Shown piece after piece: positions 13,510 to 24,060 of a stretch of 64,000 nucleotides of DNA. This DNA comes from Sisyra terminalis (lineage: Eukaryota; Arthropoda; Insecta; Neuroptera; Sisyridae), in the NCBI GenBank assembly GCA_958496175.1, contig OY292275.1:39819701-39883700 (forward strand), in the 5' to 3' direction. How positions within the stretch are numbered: position 1 is the stretch's first letter; the number at the start of each line of letters is the position of its first letter. Position numbers and translations under genes: made by a program. The notes below the pieces were generated by a model. That model was not told where the DNA came from and made no database searches. It worked only from the letters and a program-made list of their open reading frames with translations.

Positions 13510-15240
13510 TAATAATGTTGTGTTATATTTTCAGTTCTCTACAAATATGTTGGGGGCTCCTTTTAAGTAAATAAAAATCCGATTTGAAGCTTTATACAAT
13601 TACGGTAGTTTAAACAAAACCATCACCCATAATTTGTATTTTTTTCCAGAGTTTTCGTTACACAAGAGTCTTGAATTATGATGTTGCAGAATAGTTTTCT
13701 TTATAAACGAATCTTGGGAGCTTTTAAATACTTAGTTGAACTACCAACATTGATTAGGAAAAAATAAAATTTCTTTGACTGTCTGATGAAGATTTAAATT
13801 CTTATTGTTTAAAGTTATAATCATTTTTGGTTGGTACGAGTTGGGGAGCTTAAAATAATCGAATTTGAACTTTTTAAAAACGATTCAGGATTTATGAATA
13901 TCGAACCTTCTTGAGTATCAAATATAATATTGAAAATGATTTTGGTAGCGACATTTAGTATTTTCTTTGTGAAATTCAAAGAGTATATCGATTTGTATTC
14001 TTATAGGACTTTGTTTAATCTCTTTTAAATAAATTTTCGAAAATTTAATATTTTTTAAGCCTACTACTTGTTAACAAGTCATTCTTAACATAAAATATGA
14101 AAAGTATGAGTAAGTATAACTTATGAACCAATAAATGTCAATTGATTGTCTATAAGTTCCGAAACGACCTTACTTTCCGATCCTTTTAATATTTACAATG
14201 CATACTTTTGGTATTTGTATTGTTATTTCTTTCATTTTATTCATTTTAATAAAGTTTAAAGACTTTCAATCAACAATCAAAATATTTTCAAATGAAAAAA
14301 ACATTTTTTTTGTTCTATATTTAAACTACTTTAATCTTTTTTTGATTGGCTGAATAAAGTCATAAGCCTAAAGCGATTTAAACACAGTCAAATGAATGAC
14401 ATTGCCAAATAAAAAATTATATTAAAATTTTCATTGAGTTATTTAAATTAGAAAATATAGAATTTGAAATTATGCAAAAATTATAAATTGAAGAGATTAT
14501 AAATACATTTCGAAAATTTAAAAAAGCGTAGAGACTTATGGAAAAGTTTTGCCACAGATCAAATAACCAATAACCATAAAACTACGATATAGTAAAGTAA
14601 TTTTGGGATACTCTCTTGAATAAAAAGAAAACAGATTAAATTCCTTGTTGGAAAACTGATATTAATAGCTTCTTAATTTGAATAATCCATAAACGTTCAC
14701 AAACTATTATTAGTGAAGATATAAGGAACCACAAGTCGGTAACGATAGCAACAGTTAATTAACGATTAATTTACGTTCAGGCTTTGAAAATTATATTGAT
14801 AAGATTATGTATGTAGTAGGTATAAACTGACTAACACTTGTTTGGTAAACTATAAAAATTATAAACTATTATTTATTTTAAGGAACACTGTTCTTTTAAA
14901 ATTGGTTAACTAAATGTTAGATTTATCCTTTCCAACACATTTTTGTATAGATATTTTCTGCTTTCTAAGACGATATAGAAGTAGAACCAAAACTGTCATG
15001 GATTGCAACAGTTTACCATGTGAACATATGGAATAGATTAATATAACCACCACAAGAAAGCACTGAGTGGCAAAAAGGCAAGAAATTGGGGAGGAAGGAT
15101 AAATTTATGACCAAGTCGGCTTTTTAGTACAACTCAGTGATTGCTGCATTATCGAGGCATGTTAAAATTGTTTCATTTGGTTACTAGCACATGTTTTTTA
15201 ATCATTATGTACTTTTATTTGATATAGGATAGTTACGTAT
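13510..15240. other. AT-rich DNA without recognised genes
   Basis: No coding or repeat feature is supported. This lies directly downstream, on the minus strand, of the heat-shock-type promoter near 15.45 kb, so any transcript from that promoter would run into it. I found no heat-shock protein coding sequence here. Confidence 0.55.
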
Positions 15241-15424
15241 TCACTTTTAATTCATTTTGACTGGTTCGTTTGGATTTGGTTCAGCAAATAACAAAAACAC
15301 CATTTATTTTAATATACAATTAAAACACGTTATTTTACACTATACACATTTATTTATTTTAATAACTACTTTAACGGTTGTCGTGATTTATTTCGAACTG
15401 TTACTAGTAAACTTTCATAAATTG
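15240..15424 (-). other. Predicted transcribed leader downstream of heat-shock promoter
   Basis: If the TATA box at 15447-15455 works as usual, transcription would start near 15424 and run leftward. The next ~170 bases on the minus strand are A-rich, like insect heat-shock leaders, and end with CAAAATG near 15255. That ATG is followed after one codon by TAA, so no protein is encoded there. A noncoding first exon, a lost coding region or a noncoding RNA are all possible. This is inference only. Confidence 0.3.
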
Positions 15425-15446
15425 CCTCTTTCAGCGGTGCCTTGCC

Positions 15447-15455
15447 TTATTTATA
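15447..15455 (-). promoter_or_regulatory. TATA box (TATAAATAA, minus strand)
   Basis: The minus strand reads TATAAATAA. It lies 12 bp downstream of the phased heat-shock element, the spacing seen in hsp70-type promoters. It predicts a start near 15424. An isolated TATA-like string means little in AT-rich DNA, so the call rests on the adjacent element. Confidence 0.5.
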
Positions 15456-15467
15456 TCAATTTGCCCC

Positions 15468-15492
15468 TTTCTGGAAGTTTCTAGATACTTCT
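15468..15492 (-). promoter_or_regulatory. Heat-shock element, five phased 5-bp units
   Basis: On the plus strand the units are tTTCt, gGAAg, tTTCt, aGATa and cTTCt, in perfect 5-bp phase. Fourteen of the fifteen key bases fit the alternating nGAAn/nTTCn rule for HSF trimers. Known biology: HSF binds three or more such units to activate heat-shock genes. Here the element sits just upstream of a TATA box, giving an hsp70-like layout on the minus strand. Further GAA/TTC strings at 15533-15565 are out of phase. Confidence 0.6.
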
Positions 15493-15580
15493 CGTAGATT
15501 CGAACGATTTCTATCTGTTTTTACACCAAATTAGAATTTCTTGGAGATTGTTCTGTGGTTCGAACTTTTAAATGTTAATT

Positions 15581-18500
15581 ATTTAATGACCGCAATAATA
15601 TTATTTTTTCTTATTAAAAACAAAATAAATTGTTAACTTTACATAATATAACATTATTTACTTTGAGTATTGGTAAAAATGGGCAAGTATTTATATAAAA
15701 TCAATGTTTTAAACTTATTTAATGTTTTCTTGAAAAGAATTATCCAAAAAAAGGTATTATTTTTTGTAAATTGAATTATATTCAACTAATATTTCATATT
15801 TATCAGTAATATAAAGCCAAACGTTAAGAAAATTAGAATCAGGAATCGTTTTTATTTAAAGAAATCCGATTATAGAAGTCAAATGGCGACGTTTGAATTT
15901 AGTGCTAGACCTAGATCTTTCATACAATTGTATATATCGTTATTCAATTGCACGCTATGTGAAAAAGTTACAGACGTATTTGAAGTTCTTTCGCTTGATA
16001 AGAGAATGAAAACATACCTTTGAAAAAGATAATTGCAAAAAATACACATGGTTTTGTAGATTGAGAATGTAAACATATAGGTATAATATTCCATTTACAG
16101 AACAATATATGTATATACTCGTATGTAGGTATTAACTGAAAAAAGTTTTTGAAAAATGATATAAAATTATAATGAAGGTAGCAAAACTTTTGCTAAATTA
16201 TGTCAAGAGGAGTTTAGTCGTAATTGAAGTTGAACACCAAGTTACATAACAGCTTGTTTAATTAGCTTTTCAATACAAAATTAACATTACTACTTGAGAG
16301 CAATTGACTGGGTTTATTGGAATAGTTGTACAAAACTTAACCAATTTTCCGAACGTGGAATGATCTTCTTACAAGTGATAACAATAAAATATTATTTTAT
16401 CGCATTAAGAAAACCGTTTAAATGTGAGTAAACAATCTATCGATTTTCACATTACCTAATCCTTTTCATAAAATGTACCCTACCCTATTGCATATTAAAA
16501 GTACTTGGTGCGAACAAACGAAGATAAACTATAAAATGTATTATGTAAACGATTTCTCTGTGTTCTGTTGCGAAAATGGTAAATTAGATTCGATAATATA
16601 AACGGTGAAACGATCATTTTAAAGCGAAAACGTGGTTTCACTAATAAATACGAAAGATCATCTGTGAGGTAAAGCAAAGCTTTTGCAAATGCGCCCCTAT
16701 CGAGGCGACCTTAAAGACACTCAAAAATAACAGCTCTGTAAAATTTCATGTAAAACATTATAAATTTTAAAATTCTGTAGATGTTTTTATACAGTAACAA
16801 TTTCTGCATCCATAAGCACGTCGCTTATTAGAAATCAAAATGGGTGAAATTGTTGAAAATACCAGCCATTATTTTCGGTATATGCTGGAAATAATGAAGC
16901 GTTTTATATATTTTCCGTGAAAAGTGTTTAGTTCCAGATAATTAAATTTGACAAAAATGTTTCTAGTCAAATAAAGACAGAAGGTCGGTGTGTTTGAAAT
17001 AGAAAAAAGTACTGAGAAAATGATGCGTTGGGGAAAAGTCGCACCAAAAGAAATAAAATAACACGTCAGCCAATTTTTTGTTCTCAATAATCAATAAAAA
17101 AGGCATTTGTGGATTCACTAAAATGTATTTTTGTTAACTTTCACTTATCGTGCAGAGTTTTTGCAATACTTAATGCTTGAAGTTAGATAAAAAGCTTTTT
17201 AATTGCACAGCTAAATTTCATACTACAGTAGCTCAAAAAATATTACCAATTAAAAATATAATTTTAAAGTTGTCTAAAAATGATAAATTTTAATGATGAA
17301 AAACTGAATTTCTGCAACCTAACAATTATTTAGAACAAAGCACAGTAAATAAAGAAAAGTTTTATGTATAAGTATCTTCAAAGGTATTCTGTAATCTTCT
17401 TATTTTATATAATGAAGATATTTCATTCACAGTGAAATATTGTTGAATAATATATAAAATCATAATATAAATTGCTGAGATCACTTTTGTTGTAAATTTT
17501 AAATTTATTGTGAAAATTTATCTTCACCATTCACCAGAACGTAAAAATTTTTTAAGACTTAACGAGTTAAATTTATGAATATAATTTAAAATAGACGCTA
17601 TTTTTATGAGTATACCAAAAATGTAATTGTATTGTTTATGAATATGTACTTCAACATACGTTTTTAATAATGATTTAACTTTAATTGTTGGTTTAAGTAA
17701 ATTTTTGTTTGCACAAAAACAATAACAGATTAATAACTATAATACCATCAACTAAATAAATCATCAATAAACATAATTTATTGATTTTGAAAATATGTAA
17801 GTAAAATTTTTAAATTCATAAAATTATTAATGCCAATCAAAATTCAATTTAAATTTTTGTCATTTTAATTTTGAATACGATATTAAATCTATTATGCATA
17901 ATCGAAAACAAATTATGCAATCAAATCATATTTAAAGAGAATAAATTCATTATATTTTTAAATGAAGATTTATTTTAAAAGAAAAATTAATTGCAATGAT
18001 TTAACACAAATTAATGTAAAATTTTTAATTATTTGTAACATTTTTTTTGTTTTATGAACTCACATAAGAAATTAAACTTCTTCGTTAAAGCCTAGTTTTT
18101 TTTTTTGGGGGGGGGAATCAGCCTCAATTATTATTTTTTTACAACTAAGGTTTTTAACTGAATATATTTATTAGAGTTATTATAGTTATAAAATATTACT
18201 TTAACTCCGTTATTAATTAAAAAAGAAAAATTGATTAATATTTAAAAGAATAGTTAATTCGATGCAAAGTAAGGGAAAACCTAAAAGCGTAACAGATTTA
18301 CGGTACAAAAATCGTAACGCTAGTTTTTTTTGCCATCTAATGACGCGCCTAAAGAAGTTCTTAAAAATTGATATCTCATGTGTAGAAATTTCAACTTCAA
18401 TACTTAAGAATTTTCCCTAAGAAATAAAACAATTAACACAATATATGCCAGAATAACTACCTAGTACTCCCCGTAAAGTGTTCATAGTAAGTATATCGAT

Positions 18501-18790
18501 CAAAAGGATTTTTTTTATTTCTTCGCAAAAATTATGATATTTTACCGCTAATTTATTTAATTGGATCACGTCAGTGATTTTCAATTTTTTTCGGAATGCA
18601 ATGGTTGAAAAATTTTAATGTATTTTAACTGCGTTTTTATAATGTTGCTTTTGTACGTAGAAATGTGAATGTACGTGAAATGTTTGTTAAAAAGAAGAAT
18701 TAAAAATAATTATTATTTGGTTTGATATTATAGTAATTGTCGATTAAAATTTTATTTAAGTTAATGTTCAGATGTCGGTATTTGATAAAC
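15581..18790. other. AT-rich DNA with one T/G homopolymer tract
   Basis: No gene is supported. An 11-T run is followed directly by a 9-G run at 18096-18115, unusual in this AT-rich setting. The remaining short open frames carry no recognisable motif. Confidence 0.6.
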
Positions 18791-18794
18791 AAAT

Positions 18795-18850
18795 TTCAAC
18801 CCCTCAACCCCCTGTTTCATCCCTTTAGGATTAAAAAATGACAAACATAA
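18795..18850 (+). repeat. LINE-tail-like fragment
   Basis: The stretch with CACCCC-like C runs, then CCCTTTAGGATTAAAAAATG, resembles the segments at about 47070 and 47745 (TCTTTTAG...GAATT...CAAAAA). These belong to a common insect LINE 3' region. It is short and diverged. Confidence 0.35.
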
Positions 18851-19447
18851 ACCTTTAAGAATAAGAACGATTTTATTTTTTTATAAGTTTGCCATCTTTG
18901 ATACTATAATTTCGGATTTTTCTTGTTAACATTGCCTTTGCTAACGTTTGTATTTGCCAACTGGAATAATTTATCTGTATTTAAGAAAATTGTAAAATAG
19001 TATGAACAATGATTCAAAGTAGATAATTAGTTTCCAATCAATCGAGCTTTAAACAGACAAACTGAGAAACTTTGGATTACTCGGCAACGCTAGGTTCCCT
19101 GGCAAAGTAAACTTGGCTGAACGCTCACCGGCAAAGCTACCATGGCCTAAAACTTTTAATAGGGCAATTTTAACTTTGCTTTGGTTCAGTTGAGCAGTTA
19201 GAAAAAATAAATTTTGCATAGATAGAGACATATATATAACAAAAAATAAAATAAGAGTCATTTTTATGGAACAGTTTGATCAAATTTTGTGTAATTATAA
19301 TCCTTTTTCTTGATGAACAAAATTATTTTTTATTATAATATTTACGGTTGTCTTATTAAATCTTAGAATCTTATGAACTCAAAGCTTCTTAATAATTAGT
19401 ACATAGACGAATTAAATCTTTACTTACCATAGTATTTAATGTTAGGC

Positions 19448-19494
19448 CTACTGGTTATTAAACCACCATTTTAGTGGTAGAAGAACACCAGTAG
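19448..19494. other. Two-stem bulged hairpin
   Basis: CTACTGGT (19448-19455) pairs with ACCAGTAG (19487-19494), and inside it ACCAC (19462-19466) pairs with GTGGT (19474-19478). The structure borders the 3' tail of the short repeat at 19528-19698. It may be a by-product of insertion or a small structured element. Confidence 0.45.
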
Positions 19495-19527
19495 AACAAA
19501 AAAAAAATTTGAATTTTAATAAGAATT

Positions 19528-19698
19528 TTTTTTAATTGCTATTACCGTCGCTTTATAACTACGAAGGTCTCTGCGACTCTTGAGCATATAAAAATTAATA
19601 ATCGGGAAATATCGAAAATTGGCTCGATTCAAGAATTGAATCCAACACCTACCCGTTTTGGAATGGTCACTCAGACCACATGGCCACTACTAGGCTTT
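19528..19698 (-). mobile_element. tRNA-derived SINE, most complete copy (copy 2)
   Basis: Read on the minus strand, the 5' end has AGCCTAGTAGTGGCC, then an A-box-like TGGCCATGTGGTC and a B-box-like GTTGGATTCAA about 40 bases later, in tRNA-like spacing. The body continues through TTTTCGATATTTCCC to TTATAAAGCGACGGTAATAGC and ends in an A-rich tail. The body matches copy 3 (21815-21912). The head matches copy 5 (43600) and partly copies 1 and 4. Together these define a SINE family, probably transcribed by RNA polymerase III and mobilised by a LINE in trans. Copy identities look low, so the family seems old. Confidence 0.6.
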
Positions 19699-20359
19699 AT
19701 CAAGAACTATTATGCATTAAACAATCAGCTCAAATTTTATAGTTGTAGCTATAAACTTATCTTTATATTAAGGTTTGAATATTTACTTTCAACGATAGTA
19801 AATATTCTACTGCTAAAGAAATATTTTGTTGAGTTACACTTGTTTCCAGTTCAACAATAAAAAATTACAGCTTCTTTTGTCTATGCTAATTAGCTTTTAA
19901 TTGCAATCCATGGATAAATTTTCTGAAATTTCAATTTATTCAATTTAAAATTTCAATTTTTCCTACGGATAGTTCTGCTACCAAGATGACGGCTTTGTAG
20001 CCAGTAAGCTTTTAATTTGAATTCTGTGGCTAGCAAAGAATTAATTGCTCCATTTATTAGATTATTACGAAGCTTTGAGTTACTTAAGACTATAGATGTG
20101 ACAATTAAAAAATATTTAAAAACAATACAACCGTGGTCATTAAGAAAAAGGAATACAACCACCCGAACCTTAATCAAAATTGAACATTAAAAATTAACAA
20201 AATATTATATTGAACCAATCAAAACAAAATCATTTATATTAAAGGGATTTTCATATTCTTTATTAACAAAGCATTTGTAGATAATCTTTTTGGTTAATTA
20301 TTTTTTTCTTCTTGGTTAATTATAATGATTTTGGTTCTCCTAAATTTATGCATTTTAAC
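19699..20359. other. AT-rich DNA without recognised features
   Basis: No coding, RNA or repeat feature could be supported in this stretch. Confidence 0.5.
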
Positions 20360-20590
20360 CTTGGTTCATTCGAACCTTACGGATTTGGTGAGTCAGTCTC
20401 GCGGGTTCGGCGGAGGTCAAGACATACTTTTGACTCATTTGATTCATCGTAACACCCCTCATATATAGCAATGTTTTGAATTTGAAAAAAATAATATTTT
20501 ATTTTTCCGATTAAGAAGAGTTCGGTGAATGGGCATATGAAACAAGTGGGGGTCAGTACCTTCAACACGATTAAGAACCACTATCCTAAA
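20360..20590 (-). mobile_element. Non-autonomous hAT-like element
   Basis: Read on the minus strand from about 20590, the sequence starts TAGTGGTTCTTAATCGTG and continues into a C-rich TGACCCCCAC string, the familiar look of hAT (Charlie/hobo-like) ends. The other side contains GTCTCGCGGGTTCGGCGG, also typical of such elements, and is markedly less AT-rich than its surroundings. A 63-codon frame inside has no enzyme motif. The left boundary and the 8-bp target duplication could not be fixed. Confidence 0.45.
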
Positions 20591-21814
20591 CTATCTTTTA
20601 CGTACCTACTCCAGGTTGTAAATCTTTCTTACCTGTATTATTATAAACTTTTGAATTTATAAGTTTTATATATATGTTTTATTTTAAAACATAGATTTTT
20701 CTTATGAAATCTATACATTACTATAAAACAAATACCAACATTTTTCAATTATTTCAAATATTTAAATTATTGTTACACGCTGTTAAAGGTTTACAAATTC
20801 ATATTTAATATTCTCGTTCATTTAACTTTTGTGATAAAGGTGTACACAATAAAGGTGAAAAGTCTTGTAAAGTTCCGTGTTTGCGTGACTTTGTAAAAAC
20901 GTTTCATTTAAACTTTTAATATAATTTTTAATATATATCTTCCATACAATAATATTAAAAATATAAATTGCCCGTTTGACTTGGATATATTAATCATATT
21001 CTCTTGGTTCAATTTATTAAAGAACGTAAAAAAATATTGACTAAAAAGGGTGACGGTTTCTATTTTAATTTCTTAAATAAACTTTACTTTGTTTTAATAA
21101 CCGTTCCAAACTTTTACTAACATTTATTATGAATTTTCTTTGGAAACTTCGTTAAATTAAAAAGCTTACTCCATATTTTATTGAAACATAAAATTTCCAA
21201 TATTATCTTATATATTGAATAAACTTCGAAAGGTAAACTTTGCTAGAAGTGTTTTTGTGAAGTTGATGTAAATTCTTTAAAAGTATAATACTGATATGTA
21301 CTTGTACCTACTTAGAGTATTTTCTACATCCCAATCAAGCTATGAATATTCATATTTTAATTCTTTGGTTTTAATAAGATGGGTGCTTACTGTTTACAAA
21401 CTAAGAGTACTAACTCTGTAAAGATATTACTCTTCTATGCTAAAACTTTCTTCTCAATTACGACTAATTGATGCATCAAAACCAACAAGCTAGGAATAGC
21501 AATTAATTTAAAAGTACATAAATCAATAGTTGCATTGAGTACTCAAATATATGTATATAAAGTTTGTACCACTTGTCTTTAGATGTTGGAACGTACAGAA
21601 AACTAGTGGATACTTGTTTTACGTTTCGTGTATATTCGGAGGAGGTATATTTATAATATATCTTAAAAAATGAATAAATTAAAATTTAAGATAATAAAAT
21701 TTGGAAATATGAAAATTAAAATCAATATAGTAATTAAGAAGGCTGTATTAAAGCAATTAACGGGTTTTCATAATTGTATTAAAAATATTGCACACATTTT
21801 TCCAATTAGTATAT
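20591..21814. other. AT-rich DNA without recognised genes
   Basis: No gene or clear repeat was seen. The frame at 21670-21891 overlaps the short repeat that follows and has no family motif. Confidence 0.55.
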
Positions 21815-21912
21815 ACTTTTTTATTGTTATTTTTCGTCACTTTATAACAATTTTGGTCTTCAGTGGCTCTAGGATTAATAAAAATTTGTAAAACAAGAAA
21901 TATCGAAAAGTA
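21815..21912 (-). repeat. SINE fragment, 3' body (copy 3)
   Basis: On the minus strand it reads TTTTCGATATTTCTTG, then TTATAAAGTGACG and an A-rich end, aligning along about 95 bases with the body of copy 2. The tRNA-like head is missing, so this is a 5'-truncated or decayed copy. Confidence 0.5.
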
Positions 21913-22599
21913 CCTATTAATCTTTATGGTTGTGTATTGTGGACTTGTATTGTAAGTATTACACGTACGTCCGTTTGTAGAACTACGAACAGCACTTTGA
22001 GAACAAAGGTTTATACGAAGGTTTAAACTAAATTAAAGAAATTAAACATTATAAATCTTACGTAATCGTTAGAAATAAGCATCTAAAATTGGTTTAAAAG
22101 CTAGTTTGTAAAGTTTATTAGATTGGGTATGGGAACGTATTACCTAGTAGTAAAAGAGTAGGAAAAGGGTACCAAAGGTTTTTTTTTTAGTTTTTATTTC
22201 AAATTTCTAAGAAGTCGCTGCTTGATGATCTGATGTAAACACCAGATTTTAATCAATTATGTATCTATGCTGCGATGTTTAGACCTAAAGTATATTTATT
22301 AAAGAATTTTTTTTCTAAATAGGGACAAAAATGAAATATTCTTCCTCAATTTTTTCAGTTATCAACTTTAATATTTAAGATGGAGCTACTTATCAATACA
22401 ACATTCAGTATTTTGATTTTAATTCCATTTTTATTTAAAAGGTCACCAGCTTAGTTTTCCTCTTCGTCTTTTGGACTTGATTTCTTTTTTATTTTGAATA
22501 TTTGATGCTTGACTAAAACACAAACTTTTTTCGTAAGCTTTCATGACCTTTGAAATGTATAAAATTTCACCAGGTAAGGTGCTTTTAAAGCTAAATTGC

Positions 22600-23500
22600 A
22601 TTGCAGTGAAGGTTTAGCGTTGGATGTCAATAGTTAATGCCAGTAAATAAATTATCAATAGTCATCTTTAGTGATTTCTTTAGTTAACTCATTTCGGTGA
22701 AATACTAACATTCTGTTCAATTCTTATATATTTAGGCATGATAACTATTCTGTACTACTCTTTATATTCTTTAATTCAATTTTTTTCCAATTTACACGGA
22801 AATTTTTTAATTATCGAATGTCAAGACTTTTTAATTATCTGGCTAATTTTTTCTTCAAAAACGCCTTTGAATACTAATTCGTAGACGTGATAGCAGCAAT
22901 TAAAAGGGAGCATTTCTTTAATTAGTTTCAGCTCAAGAAGCACAGAAGTTCTATTAATACAACCTGTATGTGATAGAATAGTATCACAACAAAGAATTTT
23001 CACTTTATTTTTAAGATTCCAGTCAATAATGGCATTCCAAACTGCCTGTTTTCCTTCCCGAAGAGTTGTACAATTTTGGTACAGCGGTAAGTTGTTTTTT
23101 ACCACCATATACAATAACTATCAGTAATTGTCCTTCTTTTGATATTTATGCATTTAAACTCAGGAAGAGTTTACCATCCTAATGGACAGTTACAGTATTC
23201 GGTACTTAGTTTGGGAATCGACTTTCATAGCTTCTCGTGCTCTTTTAACGTTTCCCTACGAATTCTTTGAGTAGAGCAATTACTTTTGAGTAATTTATCA
23301 TAGTTATGTCCCAGTGCCTCAATAGTTGCTTCAGTAGTAAACACACAATTTCTTATACTGAACTGACGCCTATCTAATACTACCACTTGTTTTGGAGTTT
23401 TGAAATTTTTCCTTGCTAAAGTTTCATTAGTATCGAATTGTGTGCTAGTAGTTGAGATGGGCAAATTTACTTGTTTAATCATTATTCAGAATCAGAAGAC
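22600..23500 (-). pseudogene. Broken hAT-related transposase-like gene
   Basis: Minus-strand pieces fall in the order expected for a transposon-encoded protein that I recall from many insects and cnidarians. The N-terminal piece (23225-23482) contains EALGHN and QRIRRE. A middle piece reads VTVH-stop-DGK, where TAG at 23179-23181 replaces an expected Trp. Next come VPKL near 23060, then a frame (22821 to about 23060) with AVWNAIIDWNL, CDTILSHTG, VLLELKL and a CxxH-like CCYH. The pattern CDT..S.TG followed by C..H resembles the second catalytic Asp and the C/H motif of hAT transposases. A second stop lies at 23146-23148, and at least two frameshifts are needed. Weak in-family peptides continue leftward to about 22600. 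It cannot make a full protein. The family assignment is from memory. Confidence 0.6.
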
Positions 23501-23817
23501 AAATGTTCTGGTAGTAGAATATAGTATTCTTTTTTTTTGTAAATTTCTCTAAGTTAAGTATATTTTTTATACGCTAGTTTTTTTATATAGTTTGGTAAAA
23601 ATTGAATAGGTCTATGTGTTATTTCGCAATAAATTATGCATTCGTCAGTAGATTTGTGCATTCATTAACATTTAATGTCACTTCACGAATATTATAGAAC
23701 CGAACTGCCTACCCGTTTTAGGGAAGTTTGGAGCCGGTAATTTATTATTGTTAAGTTCGTATTAAAAATATTTCCATTTTAGATCAGCATAATTTAACCA
23801 TGTTGACTGAATGGAAA
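23501..23817. other. AT-rich spacer without recognised features
   Basis: Nothing recognisable lies between the broken transposase and the MITE that follows. Confidence 0.5.
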
Positions 23818-24060
23818 AAAATATTTAGCTCATGTGTACTTTAGCACACCCACAATCTGACAACGTTGCATTTTCGACTATTTTTTTAATTTAATTCGCG
23901 ATTAAATCGGTTCATAATGAAAAATAAACCACAAAAGAGGGAATTATACCATATTAGAATTGAAATAGCAAAAATATCCCGAATTAAATTAAAAACAAAG
24001 TCGAAAATGTAACGTTGTCAGATTGTGGGTGTGCTAAAGTACACTTGAGCTGAATATTTT
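23818..24060. mobile_element. MITE with about 75-bp terminal inverted repeats
   Basis: The left arm (23818 to about 23900) and the reverse complement of the right arm share GTGTACTTTAGCACACCCAC, ATCTGACAACGTT and CATTTTCGACT, with only scattered mismatches. The centre is unrelated AT-rich DNA. The element has no coding capacity. High arm similarity against otherwise decayed surroundings suggests a fairly young insertion or recent arm correction. The superfamily is not determined. Confidence 0.75.

Noticed and set aside
13786..13810. CTGATGA as hammerhead core
   Set aside because: No following hairpin with GAAA.
15533..15565. Second heat-shock element
   Set aside because: GAA and TTC strings are out of 5-bp phase.
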